Shown here: positions 34,596 to 43,764 of the stretch, piece by piece | Numbering within the stretch: the stretch's first letter is position 1 | Layout: every line of letters begins with the position of its first letter | Assembly (NCBI GenBank): GCA_003970805.2 | Contig: CP051152.1 | Location: 3,658,001 to 3,722,000, forward strand | Direction of reading: 5' to 3' | DNA: 64,000 nt | Source of the DNA: Undibacterium piscinae | GTDB taxonomy: Bacteria > Pseudomonadota > Gammaproteobacteria > Burkholderiales > Burkholderiaceae_D | Notes under the pieces: model-generated | What the model was told of the DNA's origin: nothing | The model's input: only the letters and a program-made list of their open reading frames with translations | The model's database searches: none | Position numbers and translations under genes: made by a program

Positions 34596-36944
34596 ATGGC
34601 GCTAATTATCAGTCGTAAACATGCAATGCCCCGCAGCACTCCTAGTGTTACTAATCCTAGTATCGCCTATCAGGTCAGCGGTGCGCTGGCCATGATGCTA
34701 TTGCCGCTCGCGGCACAGACGGTTCACGCTGCCGAGCCGGCGATTACTCCGGCAGCGGCAAAAGCGGCATCCGGTGTTCAGGCACTGAAAGAAATCAAAG
34801 TGTCGGGAGCCAAAGACGCTGGCGTCAATGATTTCAAGGCCGATAAAGCCGCTTCGGTCAAATACACGGAAGCCTTGGTCGATACGCCACAAACCATCAC
34901 GGTGATCAAGCGTGAACTGATAGAGCAGCAGGGTGCGGTTACGCTGACCGAGGCGCTGCAAAATACGCCGGGCGTCGGGACTTTTTTCCTTGGTGAAAAT
35001 GGTAATACCAATACCGGTGATGCAGTCTATATGCGCGGCTTTGATACTTCCGGCAGTATTTACGTCGACGGCGTGCGTGATCTCGGTTCGATCTCGCGTG
35101 ACATGTTTAACATCGAGCAAATCGACGTACTAAAAGGACCTGCCGGCACTGATAGCGGCCGTGGTTCGCCTACCGGATCCATCAATCTGAGTTCGAAGCA
35201 GGCGCACATGGAAGACGGTTTTAATACGCTGTTGACGCTAGGTAGCGCCAGCAAGAAACGCGTTACCGCCGACTGGAATAAAGTGTTGAATGCCGAAACC
35301 GGTACCGCATTCCGCCTTAACCTGATGGATCAGGATAGCGGCAATCCGGCGCGCAATGAAGTCAAGAATAAGCGCTGGGCGATTGCGCCTACCATCGCGT
35401 TTGGACTCAACGGCGCGACCCGCGTACACCTGAACTATCTGCACGTAAAACAGGACAACCTGCCGGACGGCGGCGTGCCTACCATAGGCTTGCCTGGCTA
35501 TACCAGCCCTGACCCTAAGCGTCCTTACATAGGCACTGCGCCCATGGTTGATCCGAAAAATTTCTACGGTGCCTTATCCGATTTTAATAACGTGACGGCA
35601 GATATGGCCACGGTGCGCATAGAGCATGATTTCTCGCCGACCAGCAAATTGCAAAACAGCAGCCGTTACGGCAAGACGCAGCAAAATTATCTGCTGACCG
35701 CATTTCTGGGGCGCGCTAATACCTTGCTGACACCGTCGGCGACCGATCTGTCGAGCTGGTCCTTATTACGCACCATTCCTACCGTGAAGGATCAGAAAAA
35801 CGAGATTTTTGCCAATCAAACTACCTTGAACACGCAATTTGTCACTGGTGCGATTAGTCATACGCTGGTTAGCGGGGTCGAGCTGATCAATGAAAAGCAA
35901 ACGACGTTTGGTTACAGTGGCACGGGCAGTTTGCCGCCTGCCAACTTGTATAAGCCTAATCCCAGCGATGCTGTCACCGATTTGAAACTGCAGCGCAACG
36001 GTGTGCGTAGCGAGGGTAGCACCAGCACCCAAAGTGCATATGTATTTGATACTTTAAAACTCGGTGAGCAATGGCAGTTCAATGCCGGTCTGCGGCTTGA
36101 TCATTACAGCACCACGTATACCGGCATCGCGCCGCTGAGCGGCACCGGCATTGCGCCAGGTACGCTGATGGCAAACGCGATTGACACATCGGGGACCTTG
36201 ATCAACGGCAAGTTGGCGGCGCTGTACAAGCCTACGCCAGACAGCAGTGTGTATGCGATGGTCGCCACATCCAAGCAACCGCCGGGGGGCGCTAACTTTG
36301 CTTTAAGCGCCTCAGCCAGCAGTGCCGCTAACCCCAAGTTTGATCCTCAGGAAACCATTACCAAGGAAATCGGCGCCAAGTGGGATTTACTCAAGCAAAA
36401 ACTGGCACTGACGGCGGCGATCTATCAGACCGAGGTAAAAAATGAGGTCGAGCAAGATCCGCTAGACCTGCTGTATCGCCAGACCGGCAAGAAACGCGTA
36501 CAGGGAATTGAGCTGGGAGTGACCGGCGAGGTCGTGCGTAATTGGTTGATCAGTGCCGGTTATGCCCACATGGATACCAGTGTCGAGTCCGGCAATATGG
36601 TCACCGCCAGCGGCGTGAATAACCTGAACTACACGCCTAAGCAAAGCTTCACGGCCTGGACTTCTTACACGCTACCTATGGGTCTCAAGATAGGTGGTGG
36701 CGGACGCTTTGTCGATCAGCTGACACGCGGTAAAGACGGTGCAGTGGGCACGCCGCAATACACCGATGCGTATTGGGTATTTGATGCGATGGCCTCGTAC
36801 CGGATCAGCAAGAACCTCGATTTGCAGCTTAATCTGTATAACCTGGCTGACAAGCAATATGTCGCTGCCATCAACAAGAGCGGTTATCGCTACACCCCGG
36901 GCGCCCCCCGCTCATTGAGCGTGACGGCCAATATCGTGTTTTAA
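34596..36944 (+). CDS. TonB-dependent siderophore receptor (Fiu/FpvA-like group)
   Basis: 782 aa. Signal region ending in QTVHAAEP, a plug domain (KYTEALVDTPQTITVIKREL, LTEALQNTPGVGTFFLGENG, RGFDTSGSIYVDGVRD, IEQIDVLKGPAGTDSGRG), then a 22-strand barrel with the family end segment NLYNLADKQYVAAINKSGYRYTPG, and terminal Phe (ANIVF). The DTPQTITV motif is typical of catecholate/hydroxamate siderophore receptors. No STN signalling domain is seen. A PiuC-type gene follows 63 bp later, the usual partnership (Fiu-PiuC). Confidence 0.92.
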   Translation: MALIISRKHAMPRSTPSVTNPSIAYQVSGALAMMLLPLAAQTVHAAEPAITPAAAKAASGVQALKEIKVSGAKDAGVNDFKADKAASVKYTEALVDTPQTITVIKRELIEQQGAVTLTEALQNTPGVGTFFLGENGNTNTGDAVYMRGFDTSGSIYVDGVRDLGSISRDMFNIEQIDVLKGPAGTDSGRGSPTGSINLSSKQAHMEDGFNTLLTLGSASKKRVTADWNKVLNAETGTAFRLNLMDQDSGNPARNEVKNKRWAIAPTIAFGLNGATRVHLNYLHVKQDNLPDGGVPTIGLPGYTSPDPKRPYIGTAPMVDPKNFYGALSDFNNVTADMATVRIEHDFSPTSKLQNSSRYGKTQQNYLLTAFLGRANTLLTPSATDLSSWSLLRTIPTVKDQKNEIFANQTTLNTQFVTGAISHTLVSGVELINEKQTTFGYSGTGSLPPANLYKPNPSDAVTDLKLQRNGVRSEGSTSTQSAYVFDTLKLGEQWQFNAGLRLDHYSTTYTGIAPLSGTGIAPGTLMANAIDTSGTLINGKLAALYKPTPDSSVYAMVATSKQPPGGANFALSASASSAANPKFDPQETITKEIGAKWDLLKQKLALTAAIYQTEVKNEVEQDPLDLLYRQTGKKRVQGIELGVTGEVVRNWLISAGYAHMDTSVESGNMVTASGVNNLNYTPKQSFTAWTSYTLPMGLKIGGGGRFVDQLTRGKDGAVGTPQYTDAYWVFDAMASYRISKNLDLQLNLYNLADKQYVAAINKSGYRYTPGAPRSLSVTANIVF

Positions 36945-37007
36945 TCGATAGTCATCTGACCCCGGCCGCAATATGCACCGGGGTTTTTGCATAGTAAGGA
37001 GTTATTT

Positions 37008-37688
37008 ATGATGTTGCATATTCCGGCGGTATTGAGCCGCGAGCAGGTGGCCGAATTCAGGCGCAGGCTTGATGCTGCCGATTGGGTAGACGGCCGTGCC
37101 ACGGTAGGCGCGCAGGGCGCCCGCGTGAAGCAAAATCGCCAACTGCCCGAGCATTCTGCATTGGGTCTGGAGTTGGGACAGATCGTGCTGGCGGCGCTGG
37201 CGAAAAATCCGCTGTTCTTCGCCGCCGCCTTGCCGCGCATGACAATACCGCCGCTGTTCAATAGCTATGCCGGTGGCGAGCATTACGGTCTGCATGTCGA
37301 TGGCGCGGTACGCCGCTTGCCCGGTAGCGCATTGAGCTTGCGTACCGATGTCTCGTCCACCTTGTTCCTCAGTGATCCGGAGGACTATGACGGTGGCGAA
37401 CTGGTAGTGGTCGATACCTATGGCAGCCATGAAGTGAAGTTGCCGGCCGGCGATCTGATTTTGTATCCGTCGACTAGCCTGCATCAGGTTATGCCGGTCA
37501 CGCGCGGCGCGCGGGTCTGTTCCTTTTTCTGGACCCAAAGCATGGTGCGCGACGATGCGCAGCGCAGCATGCTGTTTGAGCTGGACCAAAACATTCACAA
37601 ACTCAGAAACCGGCTTGGTGATTGTGACGAGGTCATAGGCTTGACCGGGCATTACCATAACCTCTTGCGTCAATGGGCGGAGCTGTAA
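37008..37688 (+). CDS. piuC: Fe(II)/2-oxoglutarate-dependent PKHD-type hydroxylase
   Basis: 227 aa from ATG 37008 with AAGGAG at 36996-37001; an upstream in-frame start at 36987 is less likely. The double-stranded beta-helix fold is marked by the metal-binding HYGLHVDGA (His-x-Asp), a second His in [14 protein letters not shown], and the 2-oxoglutarate-binding Arg just after. PiuC proteins sit beside iron-regulated TonB receptors; the substrate is unknown. Shares the receptor operon and presumably its Fur control. Confidence 0.9.
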   Translation: MMLHIPAVLSREQVAEFRRRLDAADWVDGRATVGAQGARVKQNRQLPEHSALGLELGQIVLAALAKNPLFFAAALPRMTIPPLFNSYAGGEHYGLHVDGAVRRLPGSALSLRTDVSSTLFLSDPEDYDGGELVVVDTYGSHEVKLPAGDLILYPSTSLHQVMPVTRGARVCSFFWTQSMVRDDAQRSMLFELDQNIHKLRNRLGDCDEVIGLTGHYHNLLRQWAEL

Positions 37689-37804
37689 GTATTTTCCCCG
37701 TTTGAAAACAGGTCGGCCTGGGACGCAATCCCCGTGCGCCTTGGCAAGGCAACTGGGCTGTCAGGCGCGCCGGGATTGCGTGCTGGCAGGGGTGCTGGTG
37801 GTAT

Positions 37805-39082
37805 TTAGAGAAACTGTTCCAGCATCTGCATGGTTCTGGCGGTGGCGCCCTGATGCTGCATGAAGAAGGCGTGGGCATTGCTACCCATGGTCTTGCGTCT
37901 GCTGTCGTCAGCGATTAACTTGAGTGCCAGTTGCATTAGCTCACTGGCGTCAGCGGCACGGAGCGCGGCATCGGCGGCAATCGCCTGTTCGGTGATCTCT
38001 GAAAAATTGAAAGTGTAAGGGCCTGTGAGTACCGGCTTGCCCATGGCGCAGGCTTCGATCAGGTTATGGCCGCCTAAGTTGACCAGGCTACCGCCGACAA
38101 AGGCGACATCGGCTGCGGCATAGTACATATACATTTCGCCCATGCTGTCACCGAGGATGACGTCGATATCTTCGGTCGCCGTAGCTGGTGCCGTTTCCAG
38201 TTGCAGAGCCGAACGCCGCAGGTAACTGAGCTGGTGCGCGCTGAGCATGGCGGCGACCTGATCAAAGCGCTGCGGATGGCGTGGTGTCAGGATCAGCAAA
38301 GGACGCGGTTGTGGCAGGGTGGCAAAGGCCTTGAGTAGCAATTCCTCTTCACCGTCGCGGGTGCTGGCGCAGATAAACACCGGTCTGGTGCCTAATTGCT
38401 GGCGCAAGCGAGCGCCACGCTCAGCCATCTGCGGTGGTGGGCTTACATCAAACTTCATATTTCCGGTGACGCACAGTTGGCGTACCCCTAAAGTTGTTAA
38501 GCGCTGGGCATCCGGCCCCGATTGCGCGGCGACGTAATCGATGGCCTGAGCCGCCGGCAGTATCAGGGCGGACAACTTGACGGCTTTTTTCAGGGATTTT
38601 TCAGACAGGCGCGCATTGACCAGGGTGACCGGCAGCTTAGCTTGTTTGCATTGCTCCACCAGATTCGGCCAGACTTCGGTTTCGATCAGCACGCACAGGC
38701 GTGGCGAATAATGGCGCAGGAAGCGCCGTATCATGGAATCGATGTCGTAAGGCAAAAACGCTTGCGTGATACGTGTTGATAAGTCAGCGAACAGGCTGGC
38801 GCCGGTGGCTCTGCCGGTAGGCGTCATGTGCGTCAGCAGGATCTGGTGATCGGGGTAGCGCTGCAATAAGGCGCGGATCAGCGGTTCGGTGGCGCGGGTT
38901 TCTCCGGCGGACACCGCATGCACCCAGATGTAGCGGGTGTCAGGCTTGGTTTTTTCCGGATAAAAGCCCAGGCGTTCGGCGATGTGCTGGCGGTAGCCCG
39001 GTTCCTGGCGGCCGCGTAGCCATAGACGGAGTAAAACGATGGGGAGGGCCAGCCACCAGACGAGAGAGTAAATAAGACGCAT
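37805..39082 (-). CDS. waaA: Kdo transferase
   Basis: 425 aa. N-terminal membrane anchor (SLVWWLALPIVLLRLWL), then a GT30 glycosyltransferase: GFYPEKTKPDTRYIWVHAVS, SAGETRATEPLIRALL, LIETEVWPNLV, and the C-terminal nucleotide-binding half VAFVGGSLVNLGGHNLIEA. WaaA adds Kdo from CMP-Kdo to lipid IVA at the cytoplasmic face of the inner membrane, an essential step in lipopolysaccharide assembly. Other LPS-related genes follow on the same strand up to 45.7 kb, but with separate units between. Confidence 0.93.
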   Translation of the reverse strand: MRLIYSLVWWLALPIVLLRLWLRGRQEPGYRQHIAERLGFYPEKTKPDTRYIWVHAVSAGETRATEPLIRALLQRYPDHQILLTHMTPTGRATGASLFADLSTRITQAFLPYDIDSMIRRFLRHYSPRLCVLIETEVWPNLVEQCKQAKLPVTLVNARLSEKSLKKAVKLSALILPAAQAIDYVAAQSGPDAQRLTTLGVRQLCVTGNMKFDVSPPPQMAERGARLRQQLGTRPVFICASTRDGEEELLLKAFATLPQPRPLLILTPRHPQRFDQVAAMLSAHQLSYLRRSALQLETAPATATEDIDVILGDSMGEMYMYYAAADVAFVGGSLVNLGGHNLIEACAMGKPVLTGPYTFNFSEITEQAIAADAALRAADASELMQLALKLIADDSRRKTMGSNAHAFFMQHQGATARTMQMLEQFL

Positions 39083-39112
39083 AGTGAAATCAGTTGGCGG
39101 AGGTGATGGAGC

Positions 39113-40027
39113 TTATCGGGGGCGGCGGTTTACCAGTACGATACCGCTTAATACCAGCAGGGCACCGATCGCGAAACGCGCTGTCAGTGACTCATTAAGC
39201 AAGATGATACCAGCCGAGACACCGAATAATGGTGTCAGAAAAGAAAATACCGAAAGGCGCGAGACCAGATAGCGGCGCATTAGCCAGAACCAGGCCAGGT
39301 AGCTGATGAAGGCAATGATCACGGCCTGGAAAAAAATATTCAGCCAGATTGCGCTATCCCACTGAGAGGGGTAATGACCGCTGGAAAACTCACCATTGAG
39401 CAGTGAGAGTGGTAATAGGATCAGACCGGCTCCCGCCAGCTGGTAAAACAAGGTGGTAGTCGGTTGCGCTTCGGACAGGCTGGAACGGCGTATCACCAGC
39501 GTGGTGGCGGCCCAGAATAAGGCTGCCAGGACTCCCAGCGCATCACCTATCAGCATTTCGTTCAAGGCATGTCCGCTACTGGAAAACGCATCGGAAAACG
39601 CTACGGCAATGCCGGCAAACGCACACAGTATGCCTAGCCATTGGCTGGTTTGCATGCGCTCGCTAGGTATCAGCCGGTGCAAGCCTATTACCGTAAAAAT
39701 CGGTGCGGTATATAGAAACACCGACATGTGCGAGGCCGAGGTGTAATTCAAGCCGATAGAGATGCACAAAAACTCACCGGAGAACAGCAGGCCGGCGGCT
39801 ATGCCGGGCAGTAAATTGCCGTCCCTGAACGAAAACGGGATACCGCGCAGCGCAATCAAACCTGCCACCAGCAGCGCCGCCAAGCTTGAGCGTAAGCCTA
39901 ACTGGAACGCGGAACTGATCACGGGAGCCGCCATTTTGACGGCGACTTGTTGCAATCCCCAGCAAAAGCACAGCAGTATCATTAAGGAGATGGCGAAGCC
40001 ATCGAGATTTTTACGAGTGGGGGTCAT
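39113..40027 (-). CDS. DMT-superfamily (EamA) transporter
   Basis: 304 aa from ATG 40027 (MTPTRKNLDG); the open frame begins at 40180 but the extra 51 residues are unlike the family. Ten hydrophobic helices in two EamA repeats; the first has LCFCWGLQQVAVKMAAP, the second VLAALFWAATTLVIRRSS and a conserved FLTPLFGVSAGIILLNE near the end. EamA proteins export amino acids, nucleosides or other metabolites; the substrate is not predictable. 30 bp downstream of the waaA start and oriented alike. Confidence 0.88.
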   Translation of the reverse strand: MTPTRKNLDGFAISLMILLCFCWGLQQVAVKMAAPVISSAFQLGLRSSLAALLVAGLIALRGIPFSFRDGNLLPGIAAGLLFSGEFLCISIGLNYTSASHMSVFLYTAPIFTVIGLHRLIPSERMQTSQWLGILCAFAGIAVAFSDAFSSSGHALNEMLIGDALGVLAALFWAATTLVIRRSSLSEAQPTTTLFYQLAGAGLILLPLSLLNGEFSSGHYPSQWDSAIWLNIFFQAVIIAFISYLAWFWLMRRYLVSRLSVFSFLTPLFGVSAGIILLNESLTARFAIGALLVLSGIVLVNRRPR

Positions 40028-40436
40028 GAAGCGTTGAGGAGAGTATTCCTCAAAAGAAATTCTGAATAAGCGTGGAATATACCCTAAAAGCCGGAGCTTG
40101 TTGACGTATCTGAAGGCTGGTCGCACCGGAATCTGAGCAAGGACAAAGCTGGCTACGGTAAAAGCATGAAATAAGGGCACGTATCAGATTTTGTTGTTTA
40201 ACTGCAATATCAAGTTTATCCGCTCTGCTCGAATAAGCGCTGGCTTTTCCCCTGTAGATCGCCAATTCCCTGTTGATCTGAGTAGAGGGGAGTGCCTAAG
40301 GTGGTCGATTTTTGTTGATGTTTACTTGCAACGCAATGCCTTTATCTCTATTCTTAGCCAGAGAAATAAAACGACCGTTCTGTTTTTGACTGACTGCTTA
40401 TTTCTCATCTGTTTATAGAATAAACTTGGAGACTAC

Positions 40437-41037
40437 ATGAATTTTCTTGGTGTTTTTGCTGCACGTCGTCGCTTGGCCGTGCTTGGTGCCATGTCGGCAT
40501 TACTTTTTTCCGCTCCGGTATTTGCCGAAGAGTTGGCTGGCGTCAAAATTGAGGAGACGGCCCAAGTTGGCACTCAACAACTGAAACTTAACGGTGCCGG
40601 TATTCGCCATAAAGTTATTTTCAAGGTGTACACGGCGGCACTGTATCTGGCTGAAAAGAAAACCACCACCGCCGATGTATTGGCTCTGCCTGGCGCCAAG
40701 CGCGTCTCGCTGGTGATGCTCAGAGACATGAGCAGCGATGATCTGGGCCAGCGCTTCATGGATGGCATCAAAAAGAATGCCGAAATGGCAGAACGGGCCA
40801 AATTGGTCGGTCCTATGCTGAGCTTTGGCCAGATGTTTGCGACTATTCCCGAAATGAAAAAAGGCGACGTACTCACGGTTGACTGGCTGCCCGGTACCGG
40901 CGTGGTCTGTCAATACAATGGCAAAAAAACTTGGTGACACTATCGCTGACCCGAATTTTTACAATGCCTTGTTAAAAATCTGGGTGGGTCAAAGCCCGGC
41001 GGACGATAAGCTCAAGCGTCAATTGCTGGGGGAGTAA
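40437..41037 (+). pseudogene. Chalcone-isomerase-like secreted protein, single frameshift near 3' end
   Basis: Signal peptide (ALLFSAPVFAEE), then a chalcone-isomerase-like domain: GAGIRHKVIFKVYTAALYL, LRDMSSDDLGQRFMDGI, and FATIPEMKKGDVLTVDWLPGTG. The frame stops at 40937 after NGKKTW. One base out, at an A7 run (40923-40929), the protein continues KLGDTIADPNFYNALLKIWVG and SPADDKLKRQLLGE to a stop at 41035-41037, as in homologues. Bacterial members are periplasmic and of unknown function; they are not flavonoid enzymes as far as known. An intrinsic terminator follows. Confidence 0.85.
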
Positions 41038-41068
41038 GGCTTAGTTACCCGGCAACACAAGTAAAAAA

Positions 41069-41102
41069 ATCCTCAAGAGAAACGAACTTGAGGATTTTTT
41101 TT
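41069..41102 (+). terminator. Intrinsic terminator after CHI-like gene
   Basis: Stem ATCCTCAAG (41069-41077) / CTTGAGGAT (41087-41095), nine-base loop, followed by a run of eight T. An A tract before the stem lets it work for the convergent waaC gene as well. Confidence 0.88.
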
Positions 41103-41192
41103 GCTTGTTAGTTTGCTGGATACGACCCACCGATTATTGCCTATTGCCTATTTCCTATTGCTTACTGCGAATGCCAACTTAAAGTGCATCCT

Positions 41193-42170
41193 TTATGCCG
41201 GCAGTAAGCTGTCTATGGCGCGCTGCACTTCATCGATGCCGGCCGGTTTGCCCTGATCCCCTAAGTTGATAATCTTAGCGGACCAATTGCCTTCGGTTTT
41301 CCAGCGCGGCGAATCGCAATAAATTTCTATCGTCGGTGTTTCGTAGGCGGCCGCAATATGCGTCAGGCCGGTATCTACGCCTATCGCCAAAGCGGCGCGT
41401 TGCGCCAGCACGGTGGCTTCCTGCATGGACAGTTGCGGCAATACCGTGGCATTGGGCATTTGTGCCGCCATTTGTTCTGCCTCGTTTTTTTCCGCCGCAT
41501 TGCCCCATGGCAGCAGGATAGGCATGCCTTTCTGTGCCAAGCTGTGAGCGATGCTGATCCAGTTGCCGCGCGCCCATTTTTTAGAGGCACCGGCGGTGCC
41601 ATGGAAAAACACCGCATAGGGTTTATCCGGCATCCACACCGGATGTAGCGCCGATCCGCGCAAGCCAAAACTGGCCGGTGTAGTGACGCGGTAACCGCAA
41701 GCCTGTGCCGCCACCAGGCGACCACGTAAGACGGCATGCGTACGGCTGTCAACCTTTACGCTTTCGCTATGGAAAATACGGGAAATAGCTTCGTAACCTG
41801 AGCCTTCGGTGCCGTTTGCCAGCCCGACTTTTTTGCCGCCGGCTTTGATGCGTGCCAAGCCCATGATCAGGCCGGTTTTCAGCAGTCCCTGGGTCTCCAG
41901 TACGATGTCGTATTCTTCCTTGCGTAAATCGGAAAAAAACTTTTGAATTTCTTGTTTGCTGAGCGCCTCGCCCAGATTCTTGCGCCAGCGCCGTAAGGCA
42001 AACGGAAACACCCGCCGCACGCCGGGATTGAGTTTGACCAGATTGACATAGGCTTCCTCGACCACCCAGTCGATCTGGGCGTCAGGGAAGTGCTGCAACA
42101 GGTCATCCACGATGGGCATATTGTGGAGTACGTCGCCTAGCGACGAAACGCGGACAAGAAGTATTTTCAA
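41193..42170 (-). CDS. waaC: ADP-heptose:LPS heptosyltransferase I
   Basis: 325 aa, GT9 family. N-terminal ILLVRVSSLGDVLHNMPIVD, middle segment DIVLETQGLLKTGLIM, and the nucleotide-sugar-binding end LAIGVDTGLTHIAAAYETPT with IEIYCDSPRWKTEGNW, all characteristic of WaaC. It adds the first L-glycero-D-manno-heptose to Kdo in the LPS inner core. 163 bp separate it from the phosphomannomutase gene upstream, so it may have its own promoter. Confidence 0.92.
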   Translation of the reverse strand: MKILLVRVSSLGDVLHNMPIVDDLLQHFPDAQIDWVVEEAYVNLVKLNPGVRRVFPFALRRWRKNLGEALSKQEIQKFFSDLRKEEYDIVLETQGLLKTGLIMGLARIKAGGKKVGLANGTEGSGYEAISRIFHSESVKVDSRTHAVLRGRLVAAQACGYRVTTPASFGLRGSALHPVWMPDKPYAVFFHGTAGASKKWARGNWISIAHSLAQKGMPILLPWGNAAEKNEAEQMAAQMPNATVLPQLSMQEATVLAQRAALAIGVDTGLTHIAAAYETPTIEIYCDSPRWKTEGNWSAKIINLGDQGKPAGIDEVQRAIDSLLPA

Positions 42171-42332
42171 AATACGTGCTTCAATAAATGACGGTGGATT
42201 ACATATACTCCCGCAAAAGTATTTTTAAAACGCTTCAATGCGCCCTTTTTATGAACGCATTGAAAAAATACAGGTAGGGAGTATCGCGTTGAGCGAATTT
42301 TCTTAATGAATTGGAAAATTCAATAGGGAAAA

Positions 42333-43709
42333 TTAATACGGAAATGCCGCATCGGGTTTCACCGCCAGCACTGCCTGCTTGATGGCCGCTTGTATGCGAG
42401 CCAGCGCCGCCGGTGTTTCGGCTTCAAAACGCATCACGATCACTGGTGTGGTATTCGATGAGCGAGCCAGACCGAAACCATCCGGATACTCTACCCGCAG
42501 ACCGTCTATCGTGATGACTTCATCTGCGCCAGGGAAATTGGCATTGGCTTGCATTTGCGCGATGATGGCAAAATTCTCGCCTTCGCTCAGTTGCAATTGC
42601 AGTTCCGGGGTGCTGGCTGATTGTGGCAAGTTATTCAGGGTAGCGGTCATGTCGCTTACTTTGCTCAAGATTTCCATCAGGCGCGCGCCTGCGTACATGC
42701 CGTCGTCAAAGCCATACCAGCGGTCCTTGAAGAAGATGTGTCCGCTCATTTCGCCACCCAATGGTGAACCGGTTTCACGTAGTTTGGCTTTGACCAATGA
42801 GTGACCGGTTTTCCACATCAGCGGCACACCACCGCGTGCCTTGACCCAGGCCGAGATATGGCGCGTGCATTTGACGTCATACAAAATCTGCGCGCCAGGA
42901 TTGCGGGTCAGCACGTCTTCGGCAAACAGCATTAACTGACGATCCGGATAAATGATCTGGCCGTCTTTGGTGACGACACCAAGGCGGTCACCATCGCCGT
43001 CAAAGGCGAGACCGATTTCGGCATCACCGTTTTGCAGGCAGCGTATCAAGTCTTGCAGGTTTTCCGGGTGGGCCGGATCGGGATGGTGATTCGGGAAGGT
43101 GCCATCGACTTCGCAGAACAGTTCCGTCACTTCGCAACCCATGGCGCGGTACATCTCGCCCGCGAAGGCGCCTGCCACACCATTGCCGCAATCAATCGCG
43201 ATCTTCAGGGGACGCGCCAGTTTAACGTCATCCACGATACGCGCCAGGTAAGCGGCCTTGATATCGTGATTACGGTAACTGCCGTTGCCGGTAACGACGT
43301 CGTTATCCAGGATACGCTGGTACAGCGCCAGAATCGCATCGCCATAGATCGCTTCGCCGGCCAACACCATTTTGAAGCCATTGTAGTCCGGTGGGTTATG
43401 GCTGCCGGTCACCATGATGCCGGAGGCTGCGCCCAGCGTATGGGTGCCGAAATACACCATAGGCGTGGCGACGATACCCAGATCAATCACGTTGGCACCT
43501 GTCGATTGCAAACCTTGCGCCAGTGCGGCAGTCAGTTCCGGGCCGGACAGGCGACCGTCACGGCCGATGACTACCGTTTGTTCGCCTTTTGCCAGTGCGG
43601 CAGAGCCAAACGCCTGGCCGATCTGGTAAGCGACCTTGGCGTCCAGGGTTTTGCCGATAATGCCGCGAATATCGTAGGCTTTAAAAATGCTAGGTGAGAG
43701 CAGGGACAT
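42333..43709 (-). CDS. Phosphomannomutase/phosphoglucomutase
   Basis: 458 aa alpha-D-phosphohexomutase of the ManB/AlgC group: FKAYDIRGIIGKTL at the N-terminus, catalytic phosphoserine loop TGSHNPPDYNGFK (Ser near 102), metal-binding DGDGDRLGVV, sugar loop GGEMSGHIFF and a C-terminal phosphate-binding loop (ARSSNTTPVIVMRFE). It interconverts hexose 1- and 6-phosphates for LPS, O-antigen or exopolysaccharide precursors, in keeping with flanking waaC and dehydratase genes. Confidence 0.92.
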   Translation of the reverse strand: MSLLSPSIFKAYDIRGIIGKTLDAKVAYQIGQAFGSAALAKGEQTVVIGRDGRLSGPELTAALAQGLQSTGANVIDLGIVATPMVYFGTHTLGAASGIMVTGSHNPPDYNGFKMVLAGEAIYGDAILALYQRILDNDVVTGNGSYRNHDIKAAYLARIVDDVKLARPLKIAIDCGNGVAGAFAGEMYRAMGCEVTELFCEVDGTFPNHHPDPAHPENLQDLIRCLQNGDAEIGLAFDGDGDRLGVVTKDGQIIYPDRQLMLFAEDVLTRNPGAQILYDVKCTRHISAWVKARGGVPLMWKTGHSLVKAKLRETGSPLGGEMSGHIFFKDRWYGFDDGMYAGARLMEILSKVSDMTATLNNLPQSASTPELQLQLSEGENFAIIAQMQANANFPGADEVITIDGLRVEYPDGFGLARSSNTTPVIVMRFEAETPAALARIQAAIKQAVLAVKPDAAFPY

Positions 43710-43764
43710 AGTGGTTTACCTGAGGTTGGAATTTGAATAAAAAGTTAAATTGGTGCTGTGTGTC

